Origin: Janthinobacterium rivuli
Lineage (GTDB): Bacteria > Pseudomonadota > Gammaproteobacteria > Burkholderiales > Burkholderiaceae_D
DNA length: 64,000 nt
Assembly: GCF_029690045.1 (NCBI RefSeq)
Contig: NZ_CP121464.1
Span: forward strand, 1,612,001 to 1,676,000
Reading direction: 5' to 3'
Position 1 is the first letter of the stretch, and every line of letters starts with the position of its first letter. The position numbers and the translations under genes were made by a program. The notes under the pieces were generated by a model, which was not told the DNA's origin, did not search any database, and worked only from the letters and a program-made list of their open reading frames with translations. Of this stretch, positions 53,400-60,997 are shown piece by piece.

Positions 53400-54422
53400 T
53401 TAGTTTGTTTTTGTTACCTTGCTCAGATGACGCGGCGCATCCGGGTCCATGCCGCGCGCGGCCGACAGCTTGGCCGCCATCACGTAGAAGGACTGGATGG
53501 CGACGATCGGGTCGAGGTCCGGCGTGGCCGCCACGGGCAGGGTCAGGTCGCGCTCGGCCACATCGCTTGGCGCCGCCAGCAAGACCTTGGCGCCGCGCCC
53601 GCGCATCTCCGTGGCCAGTTGCAGCAGGCCGGCCTGCGTCGGGCCGCGCGTGGCGAAAATCAGCAGCGGGTAGCCGTCTTCGATCAGGGCCATCGGGCCG
53701 TGCTTGATTTCGGCGCCGCTGAAGGCTTCCGCCTGCAGGGCCGAGGTTTCCTTGAATTTCAGGGCCGACTCCAGCGCCACGGGGAAGCTGATGCCGCGTC
53801 CCACGACCATGATGTTGCGGGCCGGGGCCAGCACGTCGATGGCGGGCGACCAGTCGACGCGTGTCGCTTCGAGCAGCGCTTCAGGCAGCGCTTCCAGGCC
53901 GGCCTGCAGCTCGGGGTCGTTCTGCCACTGGGCCACCATGCGCGCGCCGGCGACCAGGCTGGTAATAAAACTCTTGGTGGCGGCGACGCTTTGTTCCTTG
54001 CCGGCGCGCAGGGGCATGGCCCATTCGGCGGCGTGCGCCAGCGGCGACTCGATATCGTTGACGAGGGCCACGGTGGTGGCGCCGCCGTCGCGGAAGTAGC
54101 GGATCGGCTCGACCACGTCGGGACTCTGGCCCGATTGCGAGATCGAGATGGCCAGCGTGTCGCGCGTCACCAGCGGCGACTTGTTCAGGGTCACCAGCGA
54201 CATCGGCAGGGATGCGACGACACGGCCCAGGCGCGCCATGATCAGGTAGGCGACGTAGTTGCAGGCGTGGTCCGAGCTGCCGCGCGCGATGGTCAGCGCG
54301 GTCGAGAACGAGGTGCTCCTCAATTTGCGGCCCAGTTCCGCGTAGCGTTCCGTGTCGCTGGCCAGTTGCAGGGCGACGCATTCGGCGGCGGAAATGGCTT
54401 CTTTAAGCATCATTGAGGTCAC
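53400..54422 (-). CDS. nagB-II: SIS-domain glucosamine-6-phosphate deaminase (NagB-II type)
   Basis: A 340-residue protein with two SIS domains, in the isomerising GlcN6P deaminase family called NagB-II, which converts GlcN6P to fructose-6-phosphate plus ammonia. SIS1 has TIARGSSDHACNYVAYL and the ISISQSGQSPDVVEPIRY phosphosugar loop; SIS2 has MVVGRGISFPVALESALKFKETSALQAEAFSGAEIKHGP. No glutamine amidotransferase domain is present, so it is not GlmS. The GTG start at 54422 has GAAGGAG 7 nt before it; it overlaps nagA by 20 bp, so they are coupled. Confidence 0.92.
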   Translation of the reverse strand: MTSMMLKEAISAAECVALQLASDTERYAELGRKLRSTSFSTALTIARGSSDHACNYVAYLIMARLGRVVASLPMSLVTLNKSPLVTRDTLAISISQSGQSPDVVEPIRYFRDGGATTVALVNDIESPLAHAAEWAMPLRAGKEQSVAATKSFITSLVAGARMVAQWQNDPELQAGLEALPEALLEATRVDWSPAIDVLAPARNIMVVGRGISFPVALESALKFKETSALQAEAFSGAEIKHGPMALIEDGYPLLIFATRGPTQAGLLQLATEMRGRGAKVLLAAPSDVAERDLTLPVAATPDLDPIVAIQSFYVMAAKLSAARGMDPDAPRHLSKVTKTN

Positions 54423-55515
54423 AGATTTCTCCTTCTATATACACAGCTTTGAGTTTGAGATCGCGATCGAGTACCACCAGATCGGCGTAAGTACCGGGGG
54501 CCAGCCGGCCGCGTTCTTCCAGGCCCAGGTAATCGGCGGCGTTGGTCGACACGCGCTTGGACGCGTCGGCCAGGTCCAGTCCCAGTCCCACCAGGTTGCG
54601 CAGCGCCTGGTCCAGGGTCAGGGTGCTGCCCGCCAGCGTGCCGTCGGGCAGGCGCACGCCGCCCATGCATTTCTGCACGGCGTGGCGGCCCAGCATGTAT
54701 TCGCCGTCCGGCATGCCGGTGGCGGCCGTCGAATCGGTGACGCAGTACAGGCGCGGGATGGCGCGCAGGGCCACCTTGATGGCGCCCGGATGCACGTGCA
54801 GCAGGTCGGGAATCAGTTCGGCGTATTCGGCGTGCGCCAGGGCGGCGCCGACCATGCCCGGCTCGCGGTGGTGCAGGCCGCTCATGGCGTTGAACAAATG
54901 CGTGAAACCCATGGCGCCGTGTTCCAGCGCGGCCACGCCGTCTTCATAGGAACCGAGCGTATGGCCGATCTGCACGCGCACGCCGGCGTCGGCCAGCGCG
55001 CGCACCAGGTCCAGGTGGCCGGCGATTTCCGGCGCCACGGTGATGACGCGCAGCTTGGCCAAGGTTTGCAGACGTTCGATTTCAGCCAGCGTGGCGGCGC
55101 GTGCGTAGTTCGGCTGCGCCCCGAGCTTGCCGGAATTGATGTACGGGCCTTCCAGGTGGGCGCCCAGCACGCGCGCCGTGTTCGGGCGGCGGTCCTTGGC
55201 GGCGGCGCCGATGGCGCTCAATGCCATGTCGATGTCTTCCGGCGGCGCCGTCATGGTGGTGGCCAAGAGGCTGGTGGTGCCGTGGCGCGCATGGATGGCC
55301 GCGATGGTGTAGACGGCTTCGCCGCCTTCCATGATGTCCTTGCCGGCGCCGCCATGCACGTGCAGGTCGATAAAGCCGGGCAAAATATAGTCGTCGCTGT
55401 TGGTCGACGGGTGGAGTGAATCGCCGGTGATGCTGTCGACGCGCTCGCCGAAGGCGATGGCGCCGTGGATCCAGCCGCCGGGGGTAAGGATATTGCCTTT
55501 GATAGTGCTGCTCAT
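54403..55515 (-). CDS. nagA: N-acetylglucosamine-6-phosphate deacetylase
   Basis: A 370-residue amidohydrolase that removes the acetyl group from GlcNAc6P. The metal motif FIDLHVHGGAGKDIMEGG opens the TIM barrel; HLEGPYI and TLGSYEDGVAALEHGAMGFTHLFNAM carry further metal ligands, and VTDSTAATGMPDG has the catalytic Asp region. Translationally coupled to the GntR gene upstream (ATGA overlap at 55512-55515) and to nagB-II. Confidence 0.96.
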   Translation of the reverse strand: MSSTIKGNILTPGGWIHGAIAFGERVDSITGDSLHPSTNSDDYILPGFIDLHVHGGAGKDIMEGGEAVYTIAAIHARHGTTSLLATTMTAPPEDIDMALSAIGAAAKDRRPNTARVLGAHLEGPYINSGKLGAQPNYARAATLAEIERLQTLAKLRVITVAPEIAGHLDLVRALADAGVRVQIGHTLGSYEDGVAALEHGAMGFTHLFNAMSGLHHREPGMVGAALAHAEYAELIPDLLHVHPGAIKVALRAIPRLYCVTDSTAATGMPDGEYMLGRHAVQKCMGGVRLPDGTLAGSTLTLDQALRNLVGLGLDLADASKRVSTNAADYLGLEERGRLAPGTYADLVVLDRDLKLKAVYIEGEICDLNDA

Positions 55516-56252
55516 CTGCGCGACTCCGCTACGAATTCATAATAATCACTGCGGCAATACGAGTGGGTCAGTTCCACCGCTGCGCCGTTGTCGAGATAAC
55601 TGACACGGGTGATGTGCAGCATGGCTTCACCCGTCTTGATATTGGCCAGCTTGGCCTGTTCCGCCGTGGCGTTGACGGCGCGAATATGCTGCAGCGCGCG
55701 CATCGGGATGGTGCCGCGCGACTCCAGGTAGCCGTACAGCGAATCGGTCACCTGCTGCGGGTCCGGCATGTACAGCGCGGGGATGGTGGTCGTCTCGATC
55801 GCCATCACCACTTCGTCGGCCGTGCGCAGGCGGCGCAAACGCGCCACCGGCATGTGCGGCGACAGTCCCAGCGACAGCAGTTCCAGCGGCGCGGCCGAGC
55901 CGATGTCGCGCTGCAGCCAGCGCGAGCCGGCCGTAAATCCCCGCTGGCGCAATTCTTCCGAAAAGCTCGTCAGGCGCGACAGCGGCTGTTCCAGCTTGGG
56001 CGTGATGTAGGTGCCCGAGCCGCGCTTGCGCGTCAGCATGCCCCGGTCGCACAGCATGTCGATGGCCTTGCGCGCCGTGACGCGCGAGATTTCCAGGATG
56101 TCCGACAGCACGCGCTCGGAAGGCAAGGCCTGGTTGGCGCGCCAGTCGCCGCTGGCGATGCCGTCCGACAGCATGTTCGCCAGCTGCATGTAGAGCGGCG
56201 TGTCGCTGGCCGGATTGGGTTTGAAGGTGGACAGTTTGGCCAGCATGGTCAT
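55512..56252 (-). CDS. GntR/UTRA regulator of the nag genes
   Basis: A 246-residue GntR regulator with a winged helix (LPSERVLSDILEISRVTARKAIDML, about residues 44-68) and UTRA domain (residues 85-245). It is a paralogue of the regulator at 38701-39441. Sensed ligand is likely GlcNAc6P or GlcN6P, as for NagR/NagQ-type proteins. CAGGAGCA precedes the ATG at 56252 and the gene overlaps the kinase gene by 4 bp. The open frame extends to 56543 but that is antisense-type reading. Confidence 0.9.
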   Translation of the reverse strand: MTMLAKLSTFKPNPASDTPLYMQLANMLSDGIASGDWRANQALPSERVLSDILEISRVTARKAIDMLCDRGMLTRKRGSGTYITPKLEQPLSRLTSFSEELRQRGFTAGSRWLQRDIGSAAPLELLSLGLSPHMPVARLRRLRTADEVVMAIETTTIPALYMPDPQQVTDSLYGYLESRGTIPMRALQHIRAVNATAEQAKLANIKTGEAMLHITRVSYLDNGAAVELTHSYCRSDYYEFVAESRR

Positions 56253-57121
56253 TGCTCCTGCAAGTACTTGCGTATCAGGCGCAGACCGCCTGCGGCCGAG
56301 TCGCCCTGTGCCGGCACGACCAGTTGCAACAGTTCCGCCGGCAGGTAGGCCGACAAGGGCGCGGCCAGGCCGCCGCACAGGGCCACGGGCAAGGCGCCGG
56401 CCGGGTCGAGCGCCCTGGCGATCAGCGCGATCTGCCGGCCCGCGTCGACCAGGATGGTGCGCGCCACGGCATTGCTGGCCGCGTGTTCGAGCACCAGGCG
56501 CGCCAGTTGCGCGAAATTGGTCTGGCTGGCGGCCGCCAGCCACACTTGCATGGCGTCGCGCTGGCCGCCGCAGGCGTCGATAATGGCCGTGGCGAAGGCG
56601 CTGCCGGGCACGCGCCCGTCAACCACTTGCTGCGCGTGGTTGATGGCGCGCATGCCGATCCAGGCGCCGCCCGCCTCGTCGCCCGAGGGGAAGCCCCAGC
56701 CACCCACTTCATGGCGGCTGCCATCCGCGTGCAGCACTTCGCCCACGCTGCCCGTGCCGATGGCCACGATGGCGCCCGGCTGGCCCGCGTGCGCCCCCAG
56801 CAGGGTGGTCAGGGCATCCGATTCGAGCGCCACCAAGGCATAGCCGGGATTGTGTTCGACGAAGCTGGCGGCCCACTGCTTGTTGTGCACGCCGGCCAGG
56901 CCCAGGCCGATGGCCATGCGCTGCAACGATGGCTGTTCCAGTCCGGCCGCGCGGAAGGCCAGGGTGACGGCGTGCGCCACGGAGGTCCAGGCCCGTTCGA
57001 TGCCCAGTCCCAGGCCCGATGGGCCGCTTTGTCCCTGCGCCAGTTCCTCGCCATCGAGGCGCGCCAGGCGTACGCGGGTTCCGCTGCCCCCGCCGTCGAC
57101 GCCGATTATGTATTCGATCAT
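56249..57121 (-). CDS. nagK: BadF-type N-acetylglucosamine kinase
   Basis: A 290-residue sugar kinase of the BadF/BadG/BcrA/BcrD ATPase superfamily, whose GlcNAc-kinase members make GlcNAc6P. It starts with the ATP-binding motif IIGVDGGGSGTRVRL, then GAIVAIGTGSVGEVL (phosphate 2), GGWGFPSGDEAGGAWIG and ALCGGLAAPL (adenosine loop). It is the first gene of the operon kinase-gntR-nagA-nagB-II, each start overlapping the previous stop. Use of a cytoplasmic kinase implies that free GlcNAc enters, not by a PTS. Confidence 0.9.
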   Translation of the reverse strand: MIEYIIGVDGGGSGTRVRLARLDGEELAQGQSGPSGLGLGIERAWTSVAHAVTLAFRAAGLEQPSLQRMAIGLGLAGVHNKQWAASFVEHNPGYALVALESDALTTLLGAHAGQPGAIVAIGTGSVGEVLHADGSRHEVGGWGFPSGDEAGGAWIGMRAINHAQQVVDGRVPGSAFATAIIDACGGQRDAMQVWLAAASQTNFAQLARLVLEHAASNAVARTILVDAGRQIALIARALDPAGALPVALCGGLAAPLSAYLPAELLQLVVPAQGDSAAGGLRLIRKYLQEQ

Positions 57122-57227
57122 GTTGTGCAGTCCCGCGTTTGGTTGAATGCGCCTGTCTCGGTTCTTTTATTTGTCGGGCGGCGAAAAGCTGAAGGCACTA
57201 TATTGTTGCCCCGATGGCTAGTCAAGA

Positions 57228-57244
57228 GGTATTTAAGTGGTATT
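57228..57244 (-). promoter_or_regulatory. Phased GGTATT half-sites before the kinase operon
   Basis: GGTATT at 57228-57233 and 57239-57244, spaced one helical turn (11 bp), about 110 bp upstream of the kinase ATG; a third GGTATT is at 57331. The rest of the roughly 300-bp gap to 57427 is AT-rich with no further clear feature. Same half-site as in the receptor promoter. Confidence 0.5.
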
Positions 57245-57426
57245 GTAAAATAGTGTGGCGCTTGACACAGCCTGCCCGAGGGTTGGCTTGCAAGTCATTG
57301 TTAGTAAAGGAATTTTTGTATGACGTGAATGGTATTGAAATTGGCCTTGTTTAATGCCAATTTTTTCGCACTGGTCTGCGCCGCGCGCTGTGGTGTTGCT
57401 TGTGTGCATGCTTGGCAAGGGACGCC

Positions 57427-57756
57427 ATGAAGAGTAAAGTCCGCCTTTTACACCTGAGTTGGAAGAGCATGATGAACGACAAGGCAGCAAAGAGCGAGTA
57501 CTGGGACGACTGGCAGCAAGAGGCGCTGGCCGCCGGCGTGTCGGCGCCGCTGGCTAAGCTGGGCATGGAAATGATGCGCACGCACCGCAAGAACCGCTGG
57601 CCGAAGGATTTCCTGGGCCGCGAAAGCGATGGCCCGGTCATGATCGAAATGTGCCTGGAAGACGAGGCGGAAACGGAATTGTTCTTTATCGAGAACCTGC
57701 ATCCCTACGATGCGGAGCTGATCGAAAAGACGCGCCGCCGCCTGTGCCTGCATTGA
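57427..57756 (+). CDS. Small hypothetical protein
   Basis: A protein of about 95-109 residues of unknown function. The core MNDKAAKSEYWDDWQQEALAAGVS, EMMRTHRKNRWPKDFLGRES and MIEMCLEDEAETELFF is mixed helix and strand with many charged and aromatic residues. Start is uncertain: ATG 57427 has AAGGGA 4-5 nt before it, and ATG 57469/57472 has GGAAGAG. No transmembrane segment. A perfect terminator hairpin (57779-57803) follows. Confidence 0.6.
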   Translation: MKSKVRLLHLSWKSMMNDKAAKSEYWDDWQQEALAAGVSAPLAKLGMEMMRTHRKNRWPKDFLGRESDGPVMIEMCLEDEAETELFFIENLHPYDAELIEKTRRRLCLH

Positions 57757-57778
57757 TCTGGCACTGACGTACGACTGG

Positions 57779-57803
57779 AACGGCCGCCTTGCGCGGCCGT
57801 TTT
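57779..57803 (+). terminator. Terminator after the small hypothetical gene
   Basis: 9-bp stem AACGGCCGC / GCGGCCGTT with a 5-nt loop and TT-rich tail, 23 bp past the stop of the preceding gene. Confidence 0.7.
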
Positions 57804-57876
57804 GCTTTTCGGCTGGCATTTTCATGGGGGAGTGTCATAATGGCCCAGGCATTTTCGCCCAGGTATGGAGTAGATA

Positions 57877-57984
57877 ATGAGCAAGGCACAGGACAGCAAG
57901 AAAGAAGCCAAGAAGGAACCGGCCAAGACCATGAAGGAAAAGAAGGAAGCCAAGAAGGTCAAGAAAGAAGAGCGCAAGCGCTGA
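57877..57984 (+). CDS. Lysine-rich 35-residue small protein
   Basis: A very short frame with a credible ribosome binding site (GGAG, 6 nt before the ATG at 57877). The protein is nearly all Lys, Glu and Ala with two Met and no hydrophobic core (MSKAQDSKKEAKKEPAK, then repeated KKEAKK segments). It resembles acid- or nucleic-acid-binding tails and short cold-shock-region peptides; no family is recognised. The next gene starts 2 bp after its stop, so it may act as a leader peptide for that gene as well as a protein in its own right. Confidence 0.6.
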   Translation: MSKAQDSKKEAKKEPAKTMKEKKEAKKVKKEERKR

Positions 57985-57986
57985 TC

Positions 57987-58511
57987 ATGCGCCTGCGCCG
58001 TTCATTGACGCGCCCGTGGCGTGCGCCGGCCCTGCTGGCGGCGTTCGCCCTGCTGGCCTTCGGTGTCCCCGTGTCCGGCGTGCTGGCGCAGCAAAAGCCG
58101 CCGCCGTCCACGTTCGGGCAAGTGGTGGGCAATGCCGTGCTGTGCATCGACCAGATCGACAACAAGGCCTTCTATGCCTATCTGCTGACGGCTTTTGGTC
58201 CCGCCTACAAGCATGAAGGGGGCGCCTACTGGTTCCGCACGGACGCCACCTTGTGGGGCGCGCCGATTACCGACGTGATCGTCAGCGACGACACCAGTCC
58301 CCTCGTCTTCATGGGCGTGGTGGCGGACTCGACACCGGAAAAGCTGGAACCGGCCATCCGCGGCGTGTCGGGCCTGCGTTTCAATAAACTCGACAATTCC
58401 GCCTTTCCTGTCCGTGGTTCCGTGCCTGGCAGTAAAATCGTCTACTTCCGCAGCAAGGCGAAAGTGTATTGCGCCAAATACAAGCCGTTGCCGCCCGCCC
58501 GCACCCGATGA
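57987..58511 (+). CDS. Exported hypothetical protein
   Basis: A 174-residue protein with a signal peptide (residues 1-34, cleavage after VLAQQ). The mature part contains two Cys (VLCIDQID and VYCAKYK) that may form a disulfide, and the phrase AFGPAYKHEGGAYWFRTDATLWGAPITDVIVSD. No known domain is recognised. It starts directly after the 35-residue small gene and precedes the GspA gene by 51 bp, so it may belong to that transcription unit. Confidence 0.7.
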   Translation: MRLRRSLTRPWRAPALLAAFALLAFGVPVSGVLAQQKPPPSTFGQVVGNAVLCIDQIDNKAFYAYLLTAFGPAYKHEGGAYWFRTDATLWGAPITDVIVSDDTSPLVFMGVVADSTPEKLEPAIRGVSGLRFNKLDNSAFPVRGSVPGSKIVYFRSKAKVYCAKYKPLPPARTR

Positions 58512-58562
58512 GGGGTTCGGCTTGCCGCCGCGCATTTTGATCGTTTCATCCGCAGGGTCTCC

Positions 58563-60194
58563 ATGTACACGCATTATTTCCAGCTCAAGCAATCGCCGTT
58601 TTCGATCGCCCCCGACCCGCGCTACCTGTTCATGAGCGAGCGCCACCGCGAAGCGCTGGCGCACCTGCTGTATGGCGTGGGCAGCGGCGGCGGCTTCGTG
58701 CTGCTGACGGGAGAAATCGGCGCCGGCAAGACCACCGTGTGCCGCTGCTTCATGGAGCAGATTCCGGAAAACTGCCAGCTGGCCTACATCTTCAATCCGA
58801 AACTGTCCGTCGAGGAATTGCTGCTGTCGATCTGCGAGGAATTCCGCATCGCCGTGGCGCCCGGCGTGGCCAGCGTGAAAGGCTATGTCGACGCCATCAA
58901 CGCGCACTTGCTGGCCAGCCATGCGCAGGGCAAGAACAATGTGCTGATCATTGATGAAGCGCAAAACCTGTCCGCCGCCGTGCTGGAGCAATTGCGCTTG
59001 CTGACCAACCTGGAGACGAGCGAGCGCAAGCTGCTGCAGATTATCCTCATCGGCCAGCCGGAATTGCGCGCCATGCTGGCGCGGCCGGAACTGGAGCAGC
59101 TGGCGCAGCGCGTGATCGCCCGCTACCACCTCGGTTCGCTGACGGCGGACGAGACGGCCAGCTATATCCGCCACCGCCTGGCCGTGGCGGGCAGCACGGC
59201 GCAAACGCCGTTCGCGCCCCGTTTGATGGCGCAAATTCACGCCATGAGCCACGGCGTGCCGCGCCGCATCAACCTGCTGTGCGACCGCGCGCTGCTGGGC
59301 GCTTACGTGGAAAACCAGCCGCAAGTGACGCGCCAGATACTGCGCCGCGCCGCCGAGGAAGTGTTTGCGGAAGAGGGTAAGCCGGCTGCCGGACGGGGTC
59401 TGCGCTGGCCCCACGTGGCCGGTGGCGTGCTGGCCGGCGCCGTGGTCACGGCCGCGCTGGCCTGGCATTTCATGCCGCACGCGCCTGCCACAGTGGCCGT
59501 GGCGACAGCACCTGCCGTGGTGGCGCCGGCAGCGCCCGCTGCGGCAAGTGTTCCTGCGCCCGCGCCCGCCAGCGTGCCGGACCGCAACGCCATGCTGCGC
59601 CAACTGGCCAGCCTGTGGGGCGAGCAGTTACCGGCCGGCGACGCTTGCCAGGCGGGCGCGCGCGCCGGCCTGCGCTGCCTGCACAGCCGGGGCGGCATCG
59701 CCGAGCTGCGCGTGCTGGACCGTCCCGCCCTGTTGGCCTTGCGCGACGGGGAGGGCAGGGAACAGCTGGCGCTGCTGACGCGCTTGCAGGACGAGACGGC
59801 CACCTTGATGCTCGACGGTAAGCAGCAAAGCCTGCCGCTGTCCCAGCTGGCGCAGCGCAGCGATGGCGCTTTCACGACCTTCTGGCGTGCCCCGCGCGGC
59901 TGGCGCGACGAGGTGCCGCTGGGCGCCCGCGGCGCGGACGTGGACTGGCTGGCGCAGCGACTGGCGCAACAGCGGGGCTTGCCTGCGCCGGCCGCCAATC
60001 TGCCGCTCGACGCCGAGATGCAAGGCCAGCTGCGGGCTTTCCAGCAAAGCCAGAACCTGCGGGCCGATGGCCTGGCGGGTCCGAAAACGTATATACGCCT
60101 GATGCAGCTGGGTGACAATTCGGAGCCGCGCCTGAGCAGCGCAGCTCCTGCCGTGGCGGCGTCCGCTGCGACGGCAATGGTGGCGGGGAAATAA
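58563..60194 (+). CDS. gspA: GspA/ExeA-type AAA ATPase with peptidoglycan-binding end
   Basis: A 543-residue protein. An N-terminal AAA ATPase (residues 1-260) begins HYFQLKQSPFSIAPDPRYLF, with Walker A GEIGAGKT (50-57), Walker B NVLIIDEAQN and sensor motif IGQPELRAML. A membrane helix lies near 283-303, followed by Ala/Pro-rich linker and a C-terminal peptidoglycan-binding domain (about 485-525, with RAFQQSQNLRADGLAGPKT). In type II secretion ExeA helps secretin assembly through the peptidoglycan. GspB follows immediately. No other Gsp genes are in this window. Confidence 0.9.
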   Translation: MYTHYFQLKQSPFSIAPDPRYLFMSERHREALAHLLYGVGSGGGFVLLTGEIGAGKTTVCRCFMEQIPENCQLAYIFNPKLSVEELLLSICEEFRIAVAPGVASVKGYVDAINAHLLASHAQGKNNVLIIDEAQNLSAAVLEQLRLLTNLETSERKLLQIILIGQPELRAMLARPELEQLAQRVIARYHLGSLTADETASYIRHRLAVAGSTAQTPFAPRLMAQIHAMSHGVPRRINLLCDRALLGAYVENQPQVTRQILRRAAEEVFAEEGKPAAGRGLRWPHVAGGVLAGAVVTAALAWHFMPHAPATVAVATAPAVVAPAAPAAASVPAPAPASVPDRNAMLRQLASLWGEQLPAGDACQAGARAGLRCLHSRGGIAELRVLDRPALLALRDGEGREQLALLTRLQDETATLMLDGKQQSLPLSQLAQRSDGAFTTFWRAPRGWRDEVPLGARGADVDWLAQRLAQQRGLPAPAANLPLDAEMQGQLRAFQQSQNLRADGLAGPKTYIRLMQLGDNSEPRLSSAAPAVAASAATAMVAGK

Positions 60195-60195
60195 G

Positions 60196-60897
60196 ATGTC
60201 CTACATACTAGAAGCACTGAAAAAATCGCAAGCCGAGCGCCAGCTGGGCGAGTTGCCGTCGATCCACGCACCGCAAGTGCAGCTGCACGATGCCGCCTCG
60301 TCCGGCGCGGCGCGGCGCGCGCCCGTCTGGCTGGCGCTGGGTGGCGTGACGGTAGCCGTGGTGGCCGCATTGCTGCTGTGGCAGCCTTGGCAGGCAGCAG
60401 CCACCGCACCGGCGGCAGTTGCTGTCGTCCCGACTGTGCTGGCCCAGGCTGTGCCCGCGCCTGTGCCGGTAGTCGTCCCGCCCGCAATCCCTGTGCCCGC
60501 GCCTGCGCCAGTGGTCGTGCCGGTGCCCGTGCCGCCAGCGGCCACCGCCGCGCCCGTGCACCATGCCAGGCCTGTGGCGGAACCAAAGCAGGAGTCGCCC
60601 GGCCAGGCCGCGCCGTCTGTCCCCGCTCCGGCGCCTGCCGTGCCCGTACCTGCGCCTGCTGCCGAAGAGACCGTCCCCGGCATGCGCGACTTGCCCGAGC
60701 CGATACAGCGGCAAATCCCTGCGGTCGCCATCGGCGGCTATATCTATTCGAAGAATCCGGCCGACCGCCTGCTGCTGATCGACAAGGTACTGCGCCACGA
60801 AGGCGAGGAGCTGGCGCCGGGACTGGTGCTGGAAAAGTTGCAGCCGAAGGCGGCCATCTTCAGTTTCAAGGGCTATCGCTACCGCGTGCCGTATTGA
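60196..60897 (+). CDS. gspB: GspB/ExeB-type secretion protein
   Basis: A 233-residue inner-membrane protein that starts with the hallmark MSYILEALKKSQAERQLGELP. One transmembrane helix near residues 47-62, then a Pro/Val-rich linker (about 75-150) across the periplasm and a folded C-terminal domain (IPAVAIGGYIYSKNPADRLLLIDKV) of the GspB type. It partners ExeA/GspA in secretin placement. Its ATG lies one base after the gspA stop. Confidence 0.88.
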   Translation: MSYILEALKKSQAERQLGELPSIHAPQVQLHDAASSGAARRAPVWLALGGVTVAVVAALLLWQPWQAAATAPAAVAVVPTVLAQAVPAPVPVVVPPAIPVPAPAPVVVPVPVPPAATAAPVHHARPVAEPKQESPGQAAPSVPAPAPAVPVPAPAAEETVPGMRDLPEPIQRQIPAVAIGGYIYSKNPADRLLLIDKVLRHEGEELAPGLVLEKLQPKAAIFSFKGYRYRVPY

Positions 60898-60997
60898 GTT
60901 GTTGTGCATCAAGGCCGGGCCGCCATAGCTGAACCATACTGGCCAGGCCTGGTCGAACCAGGGTCGCTGCGACCGTGTGCGCGGCCGGGGAGTTCTG

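Noticed and set aside
55512..56543. A 97-residue N-terminal extension of the GntR regulator
   Set aside because: It is a shifted reading inside the kinase gene. The ATG at 56252 has a strong ribosome binding site and gives the standard 246 residues.
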